DNA of 64,000 bases. It comes from Leuconostoc citreum (lineage in GTDB: Bacteria > Bacillota > Bacilli > Lactobacillales > Lactobacillaceae). The stretch lies in NCBI RefSeq assembly GCF_004354555.1, contig NZ_PUFH01000005.1, forward strand, positions 248,001 through 312,000, written 5' to 3'. Of the stretch, positions 1 through 10,941 are shown piece after piece (within the stretch, counting starts at the first letter, position 1; each line of letters starts with the position of its first letter). The notes beneath the pieces were generated by a model. The model searched no databases. It saw only the letters and a program-made list of their open reading frames with translations, and was not told the DNA's origin. The position numbers and the translations under genes are program-made.

Positions 1-1694
<1,694 letters not shown>

Positions 1695-3101
1695 CTATTT
1701 TGCTGTTAAGTTGGCTTTTAACTCTTCAACAATTTGATTATGCATTTTTTCGGTTAATTTGACACGCCAAGCAAAGATTACCGCAGCAAATAACATTAAC
1801 GCACCAGGCAGCAAGAAGGCCAACATGTTAAAAGTATTAATGCCATGTGCACTGACACTGGCCGCCGTTGCATGCCCTGTCATACCGGCTGCAACAGTAA
1901 TGAATCCAACAATACCGTTTGAAAATGCACCTGCAATTTTATCAAGCAAAGGTCGAATTGACAATGTCACAGCTTCATTACGTACACCATTTTTCAATTG
2001 ACCATACTCTACGGCATCTGTAATTGTCATTAATGCTGATAAAAAGACTAGCTGGTATGGGAAATAGAACAAGATAGTCGCAATAATGACAATAATTGCA
2101 CTTTTGGCACCAAAAATAAAGAGCATATACGCCACTAACTGCATGACAATACTACCAATATAAACCCAGCGACGCGTGATTGTCTTAGCCAACCAAGGAA
2201 ACAATGGTACAGCAACAAATCCAGTAATTGTTCCAATTAAACCAACCATCCAAAATGAACCAGGTTGTCCCAATACAAACTTATAGAACAGATACAGCAC
2301 ACCAGTTGTAGCAACATAGGCTAACGCATAGGCAATATATGACAAAGCTAACCACATTAATTGATCATTTTTCAAAATAGCTTTGAAAACATCCGTTGTT
2401 TTAACTTTTGGTGCTTTTTGCCGGATAATAGATTCATTTTCTTTTGTCCCCCATGCTGTAATTGCAGCTGTTCCAAAAGATACTAAGGCAACAATCATGG
2501 CAAACCAGAACCAACCAGCAGCACCTTGCTCATGTCGACCTGTAGCCAAATAAGTAAAAAATGTCGTAATTGGGACAACCAGCATCGTGGTACCATTGGC
2601 ACCTAAAGATGAGCCAAAACGGGCAACGGTTCCTAGCTTTTCACGTTCTGTCGTATCGGTAGTGATTGCTGGAATCATTGACCAATAAGCAATATCTTTG
2701 AATGAATAGAATGCATCCAAAATGATAAAAACAATCACAAATAGTACAATAAATAACGTCTGATTACGCTCAGCTAAACCACCAAAATTAGTGAAAATAG
2801 CCAATAACGCTAAGGATGACACCAAGCCACCAACAATAAGCCAAGGCTTGAATTTACCATACTTTGTTTCAGTATTATCAATGACATTACCAATCAATGG
2901 ATCAAAGAAAATTTCAACTAATCGAATACCGACCACTAAGCTTGTAACAATACCAATTAAGGCAGATTCATTGGGTAACCCATCAAACATCGAGCTACTC
3001 ACAAAAAGGATAAAGTAAGTACTCAGAGTGACATAATAACTATCGTGCCCGAAAGCACCCAACGCATAACTGATACGTTGCTTCCAATTTTTCGCTTGCA
3101 T
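1695..3101 (-). CDS. lacS: Lactose/galactoside carrier, GPH family, without IIA domain
   Basis: Secondary carrier for lactose or galactose (galactoside:cation symport or lactose/galactose exchange). The 468-residue protein has the N-terminal GPH pattern (RISYALGAFGHD), about 12 hydrophobic segments, and the loop motif DPLIGNVIDNTETKYGKFKPW near residue 66-88. Streptococcal LacS is about 630 residues because of a C-terminal IIAGlc-like regulatory domain; this protein ends soon after the last membrane segment, so phosphorylation by HPr on such a domain is not possible. It lies between galT and lacZ, with a cre site just upstream of its Shine-Dalgarno site. Substrate is inferred from the operon; the symbol follows that context. 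Confidence 0.9.
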   Translation of the reverse strand: MQAKNWKQRISYALGAFGHDSYYVTLSTYFILFVSSSMFDGLPNESALIGIVTSLVVGIRLVEIFFDPLIGNVIDNTETKYGKFKPWLIVGGLVSSLALLAIFTNFGGLAERNQTLFIVLFVIVFIILDAFYSFKDIAYWSMIPAITTDTTEREKLGTVARFGSSLGANGTTMLVVPITTFFTYLATGRHEQGAAGWFWFAMIVALVSFGTAAITAWGTKENESIIRQKAPKVKTTDVFKAILKNDQLMWLALSYIAYALAYVATTGVLYLFYKFVLGQPGSFWMVGLIGTITGFVAVPLFPWLAKTITRRWVYIGSIVMQLVAYMLFIFGAKSAIIVIIATILFYFPYQLVFLSALMTITDAVEYGQLKNGVRNEAVTLSIRPLLDKIAGAFSNGIVGFITVAAGMTGHATAASVSAHGINTFNMLAFLLPGALMLFAAVIFAWRVKLTEKMHNQIVEELKANLTAK

Positions 3102-3115
3102 ATTTCTTCTCCTTA

Positions 3116-3130
3116 AGTAAGCGCTTACAT
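3116..3130 (-). promoter_or_regulatory. CcpA-binding cre site upstream of lacS
   Basis: On the minus strand the sequence reads ATGTAAGCGCTTACT, with the perfect palindrome GTAAGCGCTTAC at 3117-3128. It fits the cre consensus TGNAANCGNWWNCA except for the last base. It lies only about 15 bases upstream of the lacS start, so CcpA bound here would act as a roadblock within the operon or on a local promoter. Confidence 0.7.
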
Positions 3131-3149
3131 TTTATTTTAAAAAACAAAG

Positions 3150-3195
3150 GTTATCATTTTTACGTGATAACTATCGTAAAAATAGCTATATTTTT
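3150..3195 (-). promoter_or_regulatory. Mutually exclusive hairpins in the galT-lacS spacer
   Basis: Three inverted repeats share arms: AAAAATA/TATTTTT (3178-3184 with 3189-3195), TTTTTACG/CGTAAAAA (3157-3164 with 3175-3182), and GTTATCA/TGATAAC (3150-3156 with 3165-3171). The third is followed, in the direction of transcription, by CTTTGTTTTTT. The layout resembles a weak terminator that an upstream hairpin can disrupt, which could set the ratio of gal to lac expression. The region is very AT-rich, so chance pairing is possible. Confidence 0.35.
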
Positions 3196-3198
3196 AAC

Positions 3199-4674
3199 TT
3201 AACGCAGTGTATCGATGAATTGCTTGAAACCTGCCTGCCCATCAGGCGTACATTTGAACACACCTGCATCCGACAAAACACGAATAAAGATATCTGCGAC
3301 AGATTGACGAACAATTATTTTAGCCTCTTGCAGCGACACATTACCGTGTTTTTCATGCAGTTGCTGTGCCCACACCGCATGTTTCGATACAATTGGTGTT
3401 TGTGAATCGACTAAATAATTTTGGACAGCCTGTAATTCATTTTTGAGACGTGGCGGTAAGATAGCCAACCCCATGACTTCTATCAAACCAATATTCTCTT
3501 GCTTAATATGCTGTACATCAGGATGGGGATGGAATATACCTTCTGGAAATTCGGCTGAAGTGTTATTATCTCGTAATACAAGATCTAATTCATAGTCATT
3601 ACCCTTTTTACGGACAATTGGTGTCACGGTATGGTGCCTAGTGCCATCTGTACTGTAAGGTTCGATATGTCGACCAACATCTGCATAAAATTGCCAATGG
3701 GCCATAATTTGTTCAGCCGCATCTAATAGCTTTACTTGGTTAGAATCAACTAATCGAATAACTGACATCGGCCATTTTAAGATACCCGCATCTTTTAAGC
3801 CGCCCAACGGAAAATGAGAAGCCATTTTTGCTTTAGCCATTGGCATATCGTATCGACCACCTTGAAAATGATCGTGAGACAAAATCGAACCACCTACAAT
3901 CGGCAGATCAGCATTTGAACCGACAAAATAATCTGGAAATTGGTCGACAAACGCTAACAAGCGTGACAAATTTAACCTATCAATTTTCATTGGTCGATGC
4001 ACTGGTGCTAAAATAATGGCATGTTCGTTAAAGTAAGCGTACGGTGAATATTGAAATCCCCAGTTTTCACCCACTAATGGGACGCGAATAATCCGATGAT
4101 TAGTGCGTGCGGGATACGTAGCAGTTCCGATAAACCCTTCATTTTGAAAAGATAATTGATTGACTGGGTAAGTTGTTATTGGCGCTTGAAGCGCAGCTGC
4201 AATATCTCGCGGATTTTTCTCTGGTTTGGACAAATTAATGGTGATATCAATTTGTCCAAAATCTGTATTCGCTTGATAAAAAATATTTTGCGCAATTTCA
4301 CGGGTTTTAATATAATTCGTTCTTTTTGAGAAATTATAAAAATCGTCCGTAGCGACACTTGGACTTTCTTTATATAAATGCCAAAAACGTTGATTAACGC
4401 GACTGGGTGTACTGGCAAAGAAATTCATTAACTGTGATGCAAGTTGGTCACGCTGCGCTGTAATGTCACGAATAGCTTGATTGGCTACAGCGATATTTAA
4501 CAAAGCATCTAATAATTGCAATGTTGTGCCCTTTCGTGACTCAGTATCTTGGAAAGATGTTTCCCCAACCAATGCCAATACACGATTAACTAAATATTGT
4601 GTGTCGAGTGGTTCATATTCTGAATGCATAATAATTTGCTGTACAAAGCCACTCACAACAGCTGCAGTTGTCAT
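3199..4674 (-). CDS. galT: UTP--hexose-1-phosphate uridylyltransferase, Firmicutes type
   Basis: Leloir pathway enzyme: transfers UMP between UDP-glucose and galactose-1-phosphate. The 491-residue length and the sequence (NEGFIGTATYPARTNHRI, FNEHAIILAPVHRPM, and GGSILSHDHFQGGRYDMPM near residues 260-278) match the long class II GalT of Gram-positive bacteria, not the ~350-residue enteric type. The HDHFQGG segment holds the His-x-His pair expected in the active site. The start ATG overlaps the stop of galK as ATGA, so the two genes are translationally coupled. Co-transcribed with galK, lacS and lacZ. Confidence 0.95.
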   Translation of the reverse strand: MTTAAVVSGFVQQIIMHSEYEPLDTQYLVNRVLALVGETSFQDTESRKGTTLQLLDALLNIAVANQAIRDITAQRDQLASQLMNFFASTPSRVNQRFWHLYKESPSVATDDFYNFSKRTNYIKTREIAQNIFYQANTDFGQIDITINLSKPEKNPRDIAAALQAPITTYPVNQLSFQNEGFIGTATYPARTNHRIIRVPLVGENWGFQYSPYAYFNEHAIILAPVHRPMKIDRLNLSRLLAFVDQFPDYFVGSNADLPIVGGSILSHDHFQGGRYDMPMAKAKMASHFPLGGLKDAGILKWPMSVIRLVDSNQVKLLDAAEQIMAHWQFYADVGRHIEPYSTDGTRHHTVTPIVRKKGNDYELDLVLRDNNTSAEFPEGIFHPHPDVQHIKQENIGLIEVMGLAILPPRLKNELQAVQNYLVDSQTPIVSKHAVWAQQLHEKHGNVSLQEAKIIVRQSVADIFIRVLSDAGVFKCTPDGQAGFKQFIDTLR

Positions 4675-5855
4675 TTTTTTACCTCACCAATCCAGTGGGC
4701 CCCTGGTCCAATATCAGCAACATAAAATGATGGCGCATAACCAATCGTTTCTTCATAAATCTGACCTACTTTTGTCTTGAGGTCATCGACAGCCTGACGA
4801 TTAACTAAGGCGATAGCGCAACCACCAAAACCGGCACCTGTCATACGTGCTCCCAAAACACCCGGTATTTTTTGTGCTGTTTCTGCTAAAGTGTCTAGCT
4901 CTATTCCAGTCACCTCGTAATCATTTTTTAAAGAGTCATGTGATGCATTCAACAACTCGCCAAATTTGACTAAATCATTAGCTCGCAGTGACTCTACCGC
5001 TAATTGCGTACGTTCATTTTCTGTCACAGCATGACGCGTACGTCGTAAAATTGTGTCATTCTTAATTAAATGTGCATTCGCTTCAAACGTACCACTAGTC
5101 AATTGGCCTAACGATTGTATTGGCAGCGATTGCTGCAATTCATAAACCGCTTCTTGCGTCTCTTTGACACGTTCATTATATTTAGAATCGGCTAATTCAC
5201 GGCGCTTATTTGTATTCATAATGACAATCACGTTGTCACCCAAATCTACCGGTACCATATCATAAATCATAGTATTTGTATCTAAATAAATTGCATGAGC
5301 TTTCTCACCAAAACCAATAGCAAATTGATCCATAATACCAGTGTTGACGCCGACAAAATCATTTTCTGCACGTTGACCAGAAGCAACTAACTGCAAGCGT
5401 GGTACTTTCAATCGATACAACTTTTGGGCAACAACGCCTATCAATAATTCTAGGGAGGCTGAGGATGAGAGGCCAGAGGCATTGGGAATATTACCTTCAA
5501 TGACTAATTCAAAGCCTTGATTAAAAACGTTACCATAACCGCGTAAAGCCTGTAATACGCCTTTGACAAAGTTCCCCCATGATCCATGTGACAACTTTGT
5601 TTCATCGTTGACATCAAATGTAATGACACCTTGGTCAGGAAAGTTTAATGAATATAATTTCACCAGCATGTCATCACGAAGACGTGCAACACCGTAAGTA
5701 CCAATTGTAATTGCTGCTGGAAACACATGACCACCATTGTAATCTGTATGTTCACCAATTAAATTGATACGACCAGGCGAAAAGAATTGATCAGTTGGTC
5801 TCTCTTTGAATTGGTCTATAAACACTTGTACTAGTTTTGCGTTCTTTTCCGGCAT
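4671..5855 (-). CDS. galK: Galactokinase
   Basis: Phosphorylates galactose at C1 with ATP, the entry step of the Leloir pathway. A 394-residue GHMP kinase with the galactokinase signature GRINLIGEHTDYNGG (about residues 28-42), the phosphate-binding loop GLSSSASLE (about 128-136), NTGIMDQFAIGFG, and the C-terminal GHMP motif GARMTGAGFGG. It is the first gene of the operon, with the Shine-Dalgarno GGAGAACG, a cre site, and a strong promoter directly upstream. Confidence 0.97.
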   Translation of the reverse strand: MPEKNAKLVQVFIDQFKERPTDQFFSPGRINLIGEHTDYNGGHVFPAAITIGTYGVARLRDDMLVKLYSLNFPDQGVITFDVNDETKLSHGSWGNFVKGVLQALRGYGNVFNQGFELVIEGNIPNASGLSSSASLELLIGVVAQKLYRLKVPRLQLVASGQRAENDFVGVNTGIMDQFAIGFGEKAHAIYLDTNTMIYDMVPVDLGDNVIVIMNTNKRRELADSKYNERVKETQEAVYELQQSLPIQSLGQLTSGTFEANAHLIKNDTILRRTRHAVTENERTQLAVESLRANDLVKFGELLNASHDSLKNDYEVTGIELDTLAETAQKIPGVLGARMTGAGFGGCAIALVNRQAVDDLKTKVGQIYEETIGYAPSFYVADIGPGAHWIGEVKK

Positions 5856-5868
5856 ATCGTTCTCCTTT

Positions 5869-5884
5869 TGTAACCGCTTTCAAC
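5869..5884 (-). promoter_or_regulatory. cre site in the galK leader
   Basis: The minus strand reads TTGAAAGCGGTTACA, a full match to the cre consensus TGNAANCGNWWNCA. It lies between the -10 box and the galK start, so CcpA bound here should block transcription of the whole gal-lac operon when preferred sugars are present. Confidence 0.8.
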
Positions 5885-5890
5885 ACTTTT

Positions 5891-5930
5891 ATTATAATGT
5901 TTAGTAATCATTTAGTCAATGTTTACTAAA
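5891..5930 (-). promoter_or_regulatory. gal-lac operon promoter with overlapping operator
   Basis: Minus-strand -35 TTGACT (5914-5919) and -10 TATAAT (5891-5896) are separated by 17 bases. An inverted repeat TTTAGTAA/TTACTAAA (5900-5907 with 5923-5930) encloses the -35 box, and a further half-site TTTAGTCA sits at 5911-5918. This geometry suits repression by a GalR/LacI-type or similar regulator, which is not encoded in the window. Confidence 0.75.
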
Positions 5931-5950
5931 TGGTTTTTGACATTAAAAAA

Positions 5951-5970
5951 AAAGACACATAAGTGTCTTT
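5951..5970 (-). terminator. Rho-independent terminator of the GDPD gene
   Basis: Stem AAAGACAC/GTGTCTTT with a 4-base loop, followed on the minus strand by nine or more T residues. It ends the 6002-9410 gene group before the galK promoter. Confidence 0.8.
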
Positions 5971-6001
5971 TGAGTAATTATTTATAAATGATGCTAACTG
6001 T

Positions 6002-7852
6002 CTACGGCGTCTCACTATTACCAGTATCCAGTACGCTTAATAGATCATTAGCATAGATAAAGAAGCGTTCGGCATAACCTTCTTTTGTGGCGTATTTTCC
6101 TGCTATTTTATTGAGATCTTCAAGATTATCAGTAATAATACCATCCACCCCCAAAATAACCATACGGTTCATGTCTTCGACCTCGTTGACTGTCCAAGCA
6201 AAAACTATTTTACCTTGCTTATGCGCCGTTGAAACATTCTTTTTAGTCAACGTTGTTTCTTCTAATGAATAAGCATCAGACACTGTGTTTGGAAAACTTA
6301 AACTGAAAGGTAAAATATAACTACTAAATAAATCATCATGGTTCTTTCGTAATTGCGTAACGACTTTATAATCAAATGACTGCACAAGAAATTTATTTTT
6401 TCTAAGTCTTGGCCCATATTTGGTTGCAAAATTGTTAACCATGTCTTTTGAATCACGTTTCGTAGTTTTGATTTCAATTAATAATCTTTGGTGAGTCTTT
6501 TCTGCTGCAGCTAAATAATCATCAAAGCTATTAATTTTAGCTGTATAGCCATTTTCTCTAATGGTTGTTTGTTTTAGTTCATCAAGCGTCAAATCGTGTG
6601 GCGCTTTATAAATACGTGCTAATAAAGCAAGATTTTCATCATGCAAAACAACAAACTGATTGTCCTTTGTCTCACGTACATCGATTTCAACGTAATCTGG
6701 TTTTTCTTTTTTAACCGTTTTTTCGAGTGCTGGTATTGTGTTTTGAACCCCATTTCGATTAGTAACACCGCGATGTGAAATAGTTACAATATTGTTTGCT
6801 GCTGTACTAGTCATATAGACATAACTATCATACACACCTTTTATAATGAAAACCAAAAAGAATATCGTAAATATAATTTGCAATAATGACCTTTTTTTCA
6901 GCGTGGTCGATGGCATTGCCGGTTGTTTAAACTCATGTTTCGTATAACTGGTTAACATATTAAAAAAAGTAACAAAATTAAGCGTATTGAAAAAAATAAT
7001 CATGAATTGAAACAGCAAGACACTTAAAATTGCCGTCAATAAAGCAATTCTATTATGATGAATACTATCAATATATATCTGTATAAAATACAAGATGTAT
7101 AACAGGCCTACAGCAAGCAGTGCAATTAGTATGACCAAAAGTACACTGCGCCAAATGAGCTGCCATAAGTTTTTTTGTGTTAAAAGCCAACTTTTTTTGA
7201 TGATGACCGAAATTTTTTGTTTCTCAAAAAAAGTTAGCGGCAAGACCATCAGCATTCGTAGTGAAAAATAAAGGCAAATAATATAGATTGCTACGAGCAA
7301 TGTTGATAAAATAGTATTACTTAAAATAAAATCTAATAAAAAATTTGGCAACTTAACTTTCGCAATAAATGGCGATTTGAAGAAAACACCACTAATGGGT
7401 AATATCAAAACAAAATAAAAAGCGTAAATTAAAAAATTAAAAACACTAATTTTTCCCAGGTCTTTCCCTGTTATTTTAATAATGTTAATCCAGTCCAGCC
7501 GGTGATACACTTTAATATACATCACACCTTGGATTAAAAAAGAAAAATGTAAGAATGTCCCAAAAAACAAAACAATTACCAGAAAGATTATTTCAATCGC
7601 GGCAAAGGGCTGGTAAATCAAAATCAGTAAAATATTAGTATAGGATAAAAAAGGAATATCATTAACATACAAAATAAAACGCATGACATAATTACATATG
7701 GGTAATATTAAATTTATAATCAAGCTATTAACTGCTAATACCAGGAAAAAATATGCGAACCAATCTCTAAAAAAAACGGCCAGAGCGTCTCTTAATAAGC
7801 GATGTTGTTTGTTATGACCCTTTTCTACTTCTGATGTTTTTCTACTTGTCAT
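6002..7852 (-). CDS. Membrane glycerophosphodiester phosphodiesterase
   Basis: A 616-residue protein in two parts. Residues about 20-350 form a membrane region with eight or so hydrophobic segments, as in the GPDPase membrane domain family; residues about 355-600 form a GDPD TIM-barrel domain. Active-site motifs are visible: ISHRGVTNRNGVQNT, EIDVRETKD and VVLHDENL. It probably hydrolyses glycerophosphodiesters, or lipoteichoic acid-type polymers, on the outer face of the membrane. It is the last of three same-strand genes (8349, 7917, 6002), spaced 24 and 64 bases apart, all membrane-linked. The specific substrate is unknown. Confidence 0.9.
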   Translation of the reverse strand: MTSRKTSEVEKGHNKQHRLLRDALAVFFRDWFAYFFLVLAVNSLIINLILPICNYVMRFILYVNDIPFLSYTNILLILIYQPFAAIEIIFLVIVLFFGTFLHFSFLIQGVMYIKVYHRLDWINIIKITGKDLGKISVFNFLIYAFYFVLILPISGVFFKSPFIAKVKLPNFLLDFILSNTILSTLLVAIYIICLYFSLRMLMVLPLTFFEKQKISVIIKKSWLLTQKNLWQLIWRSVLLVILIALLAVGLLYILYFIQIYIDSIHHNRIALLTAILSVLLFQFMIIFFNTLNFVTFFNMLTSYTKHEFKQPAMPSTTLKKRSLLQIIFTIFFLVFIIKGVYDSYVYMTSTAANNIVTISHRGVTNRNGVQNTIPALEKTVKKEKPDYVEIDVRETKDNQFVVLHDENLALLARIYKAPHDLTLDELKQTTIRENGYTAKINSFDDYLAAAEKTHQRLLIEIKTTKRDSKDMVNNFATKYGPRLRKNKFLVQSFDYKVVTQLRKNHDDLFSSYILPFSLSFPNTVSDAYSLEETTLTKKNVSTAHKQGKIVFAWTVNEVEDMNRMVILGVDGIITDNLEDLNKIAGKYATKEGYAERFFIYANDLLSVLDTGNSETP

Positions 7853-7916
7853 TTTAATGCCATTCTCACGTTTTGTGGTTTATCCTGTTGGGGAAAAATT
7901 AGTAATGGTCGTTTAT

Positions 7917-8324
7917 CTAATTTGAGGGATTGTTTTTGGGTAGTTTTTCGAGCACTGTTTTTGGAATATCGGCAATTTTCACCTCGTTTGGCCCATTCAC
8001 CACTCGTATATTTGAAATCTCTGCTTTGAGCAATTGATTGGCTTTGAAGGGTTTAATATTTTCGCCCGATAATTCAAATTCAATTTCCTTAGTGGTATCA
8101 TCTTTTGTTACAAACTTAAAATGATACTGATAACTATATGAGCCCTCAATTACCTTGCCGCTATGATCTCGCGTTTGCGCCTTACTAGGAATCTTTTCAG
8201 GTGCTCTAGTGTAAGCTGTCACGGAAGCATAAGTATTATCATAATAATGACGAATTTGAATTGCTAACCCGAATACTAAAAATAGAGTTAAAATAACAGC
8301 AATGATGATGGTATTCTTTTTCAT
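7917..8324 (-). CDS. YxeA-like small secreted or membrane-anchored protein
   Basis: 135 residues with a charged N-terminus (MKKN), one hydrophobic segment at about 5-23, then a mostly polar domain containing YSYQYHFKFVTKDDTTKEIEF. Size and pattern fit the YxeA family (formerly DUF1093), whose function is unknown. It lies 24 bases downstream of the YdcF-like gene and upstream of the membrane phosphodiesterase, so a role in the envelope is likely. Confidence 0.7.
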   Translation of the reverse strand: MKKNTIIIAVILTLFLVFGLAIQIRHYYDNTYASVTAYTRAPEKIPSKAQTRDHSGKVIEGSYSYQYHFKFVTKDDTTKEIEFELSGENIKPFKANQLLKAEISNIRVVNGPNEVKIADIPKTVLEKLPKNNPSN

Positions 8325-8348
8325 ATATTCTCCTATCTCTGATTAGAC

Positions 8349-9410
8349 TTATGATATAAAAATCAAACTATTGATGATAATAATTAATATAACAGCACAA
8401 AAATGAAATTTCTTGTGTTTAACTAAGATTGCAATGTATTCTCTAATTAATGCATTAGGTAAAAAGTATTTACTTGTTTTTGATCCAATGCCATCGATAT
8501 TTAAGCCCACTAATCTTGCAAAGCCAGCCGCTCGGAATACATGATAATCATTCGTTGTAAAAATACCTTTTTGTAAATCAAGCCCATTATCGATGATGAT
8601 TTGTTTAGAAAACAACATATTTTGGTATGTGTTTTTTGACTGATCGTCAACTAAAATGTCAGATTCAGGGACGCCATTTTTGATAGCATAAGCTTTCATG
8701 GCAACTGATTCGGGTAATTTTTCATCTGAACCTTGGCCACCAGACATGATAAGAATCATTTTCTTCTTTGATTTCGCCAACTGCTTTGCTTTAAACTTGG
8801 CGGCAACTAGTATTCTTGAACCTAATAACGGCGAAACGGTATCCCCATTAATTAAGCCGGATCCTAGTACAATTGCATATTCTTTATTGTACTTCGGCTT
8901 AACAATTTTCGTCAAAAAATATGACGCCAAGAATGCCAAAACCCAAAATACAAGATAATTCTGACATGAGTAGGACACATTTTCAATGAAAGTCACAATC
9001 TTGTTATTTGGTAGATAATGATTCAGTAAATTAAACAGGACTGGCATCATAATGAGTAATATGCCAATGACTAAGGTCAGTAAATTACCTAAAGAATGAC
9101 TTTCACGCCGCCAAACAATTAACCCATTCCAAATAAATAAAAAAGCACTGAAGATAGTCAGCAAAACAACAGGTATCAATATCAGTGCCATTAGGATCAA
9201 ATACAGATAAATAACCAACTGGTTATTTATCTGCAGCACAAAAATGGACAGCGTCAGGAAATAGCTCATCATAGTTGCAATAAGTGCCATACCACAAAGT
9301 AAACGATACCTGTTTCTTTTAATTAGAAACCACGTCACTGCTGTTAGTAAAATAGAAACAAATAAACATAATATAGTAAAAATATAGTAAAAATTTGTCA
9401 TACTTCCCAT
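8349..9410 (-). CDS. YdcF/ElyC (DUF218) family membrane protein
   Basis: 353 residues. Five or so hydrophobic segments occupy residues 1-165; a DUF218 domain follows (YAIVLGSGLINGDTVSPLLGSRI, then MSGGQGSDEKLPES, then KNTYQNMLFSK, then TNDYHVFRAAGFAR), and a final hydrophobic segment ends the chain. Related proteins (SanA, ElyC, YdcF) are tied to envelope integrity, with no settled reaction. It is first of a probable three-gene unit with the YxeA-like and GDPD genes. Confidence 0.85.
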   Translation of the reverse strand: MGSMTNFYYIFTILCLFVSILLTAVTWFLIKRNRYRLLCGMALIATMMSYFLTLSIFVLQINNQLVIYLYLILMALILIPVVLLTIFSAFLFIWNGLIVWRRESHSLGNLLTLVIGILLIMMPVLFNLLNHYLPNNKIVTFIENVSYSCQNYLVFWVLAFLASYFLTKIVKPKYNKEYAIVLGSGLINGDTVSPLLGSRILVAAKFKAKQLAKSKKKMILIMSGGQGSDEKLPESVAMKAYAIKNGVPESDILVDDQSKNTYQNMLFSKQIIIDNGLDLQKGIFTTNDYHVFRAAGFARLVGLNIDGIGSKTSKYFLPNALIREYIAILVKHKKFHFCAVILIIIINSLIFIS

Positions 9411-9512
9411 AAATTAACGCCCCTCTTTTCTCAAACCATTGTATCATGAAAAAAATTCAACTCAAACACAATAACCTAGTATCGCACTTGTTACTCATTG
9501 CATGAAAATAAA

Positions 9513-9542
9513 AAAGAACACTGCTTTAAAACAGTATTCTTT
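9513..9542 (-). terminator. Terminator of the M20 peptidase gene
   Basis: Imperfect stem AAAGAACACTG/CAGTATTCTTT (one mismatch), followed on the minus strand by a T-rich run (TTTTTTATTTT). Confidence 0.65.
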
Positions 9543-9596
9543 AACGGTTAAAATCTAAAAAAATGTCATAACAAGTCACGACGTATTTAAAAATAA

Positions 9597-10841
9597 CTAA
9601 GCTAAATATTGGGACACAATTTCTTCATAAACTTTAATAAATTTATGATACATGTCGGCATACACAAATTCATTAACTTGGTGCGCTGTCACATTACCCG
9701 GACCAAAAACCAGTACTGCCATATCAGGATTAACTTTGATAAACTGTGAGGCATCGGTTCCACCAGAAACGCCAATAAAAGGTAACTTTTGCTCTAATAT
9801 TTTTTCACCGACATTTTTAGCGATCTGACTCAACCTACTTTCTGGTGAGGATGATACTGGCGCATGTTTAATTGTGACATCTAAGCGAAGCGTTGCTGAC
9901 AATGTATCATTCAACTGATTAATAATTGTCTCAATGTTTCGGATAATCAGCTCTTGACTTACTTCTGGAATTGTACGTATAAAAACAGTCATTGTTGCAT
10001 GACCAGGTACAGTATTGGGTTGCTCGCCACCACTAATCTCGGTAATAACTGGTGTTGTAGTACCTAAAAAGTCGTTAGCTATACTAGTGAGTGACTCGAA
10101 ATATTTTTTTTGCTGTGATATGAATACCAGCAATGCCTCTACCGCATTAATGCCTAGCTCGGGCATTGAACTATGTGCAGCACGTCCTTCACTTGTCACT
10201 TGATATGATAAAGCACCCTTATGTGCAATTTCCAAAAAATGTTGTTCCTGCGTATTATTTTTGACTATCAACTCATCCAGATTTTCTTGCAAAACAATAC
10301 CCGGTAAAGCTTCTGAACTGTGGTTTTTTGGTAAACCGACAAGCGGTAAACCACTCGGTTCACCAATCAATAAGGCATCAATATGGCTAGCTAAGCCTAA
10401 TTCAACCATTTGTTTGGCACCGATTTCACCACTTTCTTCGCCGACTGTTGCGTAAAATTTGAAAGTACCGTTTAGTTTGGATTCCTGTTTCTTTAAATTA
10501 ACCATAGCAATTGCGGCTGCCATTAATCCAGACTTCATATCAGTTATACCGCGACCAAATATTTTACCATCGATTTTCTCACCGCTCAGTGGATTATGCT
10601 GCCATTTATTCATGTCGCCCAGTGCTACTGTATCTTCGTGTCCATCAAAAGCTAATATTGGTCCATTCCCATTGCCAATTTCAGCAATTACACCTATCCT
10701 CCTGTCAGATAATTTAACAAGTTTATTCGTAATATTGTGCTGATTAAAGAGCGCTTCTAGGTATGCTGCAACATCAGCCTCATGATTACCGGCTGTGTTC
10801 ATCCCGACAATGTCTTGTAACATCTGTTCTGCTTGATTCAT
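9597..10841 (-). CDS. M20 family metallopeptidase (ArgE/DapE-like deacylase)
   Basis: A 414-residue di-zinc amidohydrolase. The metal-binding and catalytic motifs are in order: LAFDGHEDTVA (first His and Asp), GRGITDMKSG (bridging Asp), GEESGE (general base Glu), and a C-terminal His in GNVTAHQVNEF. A lid/dimerisation domain lies between. It is annotated in relatives as succinyl-diaminopimelate desuccinylase or acetylornithine deacetylase; the sequence alone does not decide the substrate. No lysine or arginine pathway genes are nearby. Start ATG at 10841; the gene appears monocistronic. Confidence 0.88.
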   Translation of the reverse strand: MNQAEQMLQDIVGMNTAGNHEADVAAYLEALFNQHNITNKLVKLSDRRIGVIAEIGNGNGPILAFDGHEDTVALGDMNKWQHNPLSGEKIDGKIFGRGITDMKSGLMAAAIAMVNLKKQESKLNGTFKFYATVGEESGEIGAKQMVELGLASHIDALLIGEPSGLPLVGLPKNHSSEALPGIVLQENLDELIVKNNTQEQHFLEIAHKGALSYQVTSEGRAAHSSMPELGINAVEALLVFISQQKKYFESLTSIANDFLGTTTPVITEISGGEQPNTVPGHATMTVFIRTIPEVSQELIIRNIETIINQLNDTLSATLRLDVTIKHAPVSSSPESRLSQIAKNVGEKILEQKLPFIGVSGGTDASQFIKVNPDMAVLVFGPGNVTAHQVNEFVYADMYHKFIKVYEEIVSQYLA

Positions 10842-10941
10842 TCTTTCACACTTTCTAGATCATTAAGTTCATCAATACACATCACTAATAACGCTTAAAA
10901 AAAGCACCTTGTCATTATCATGAGAGACGCCTCTTGATTTT

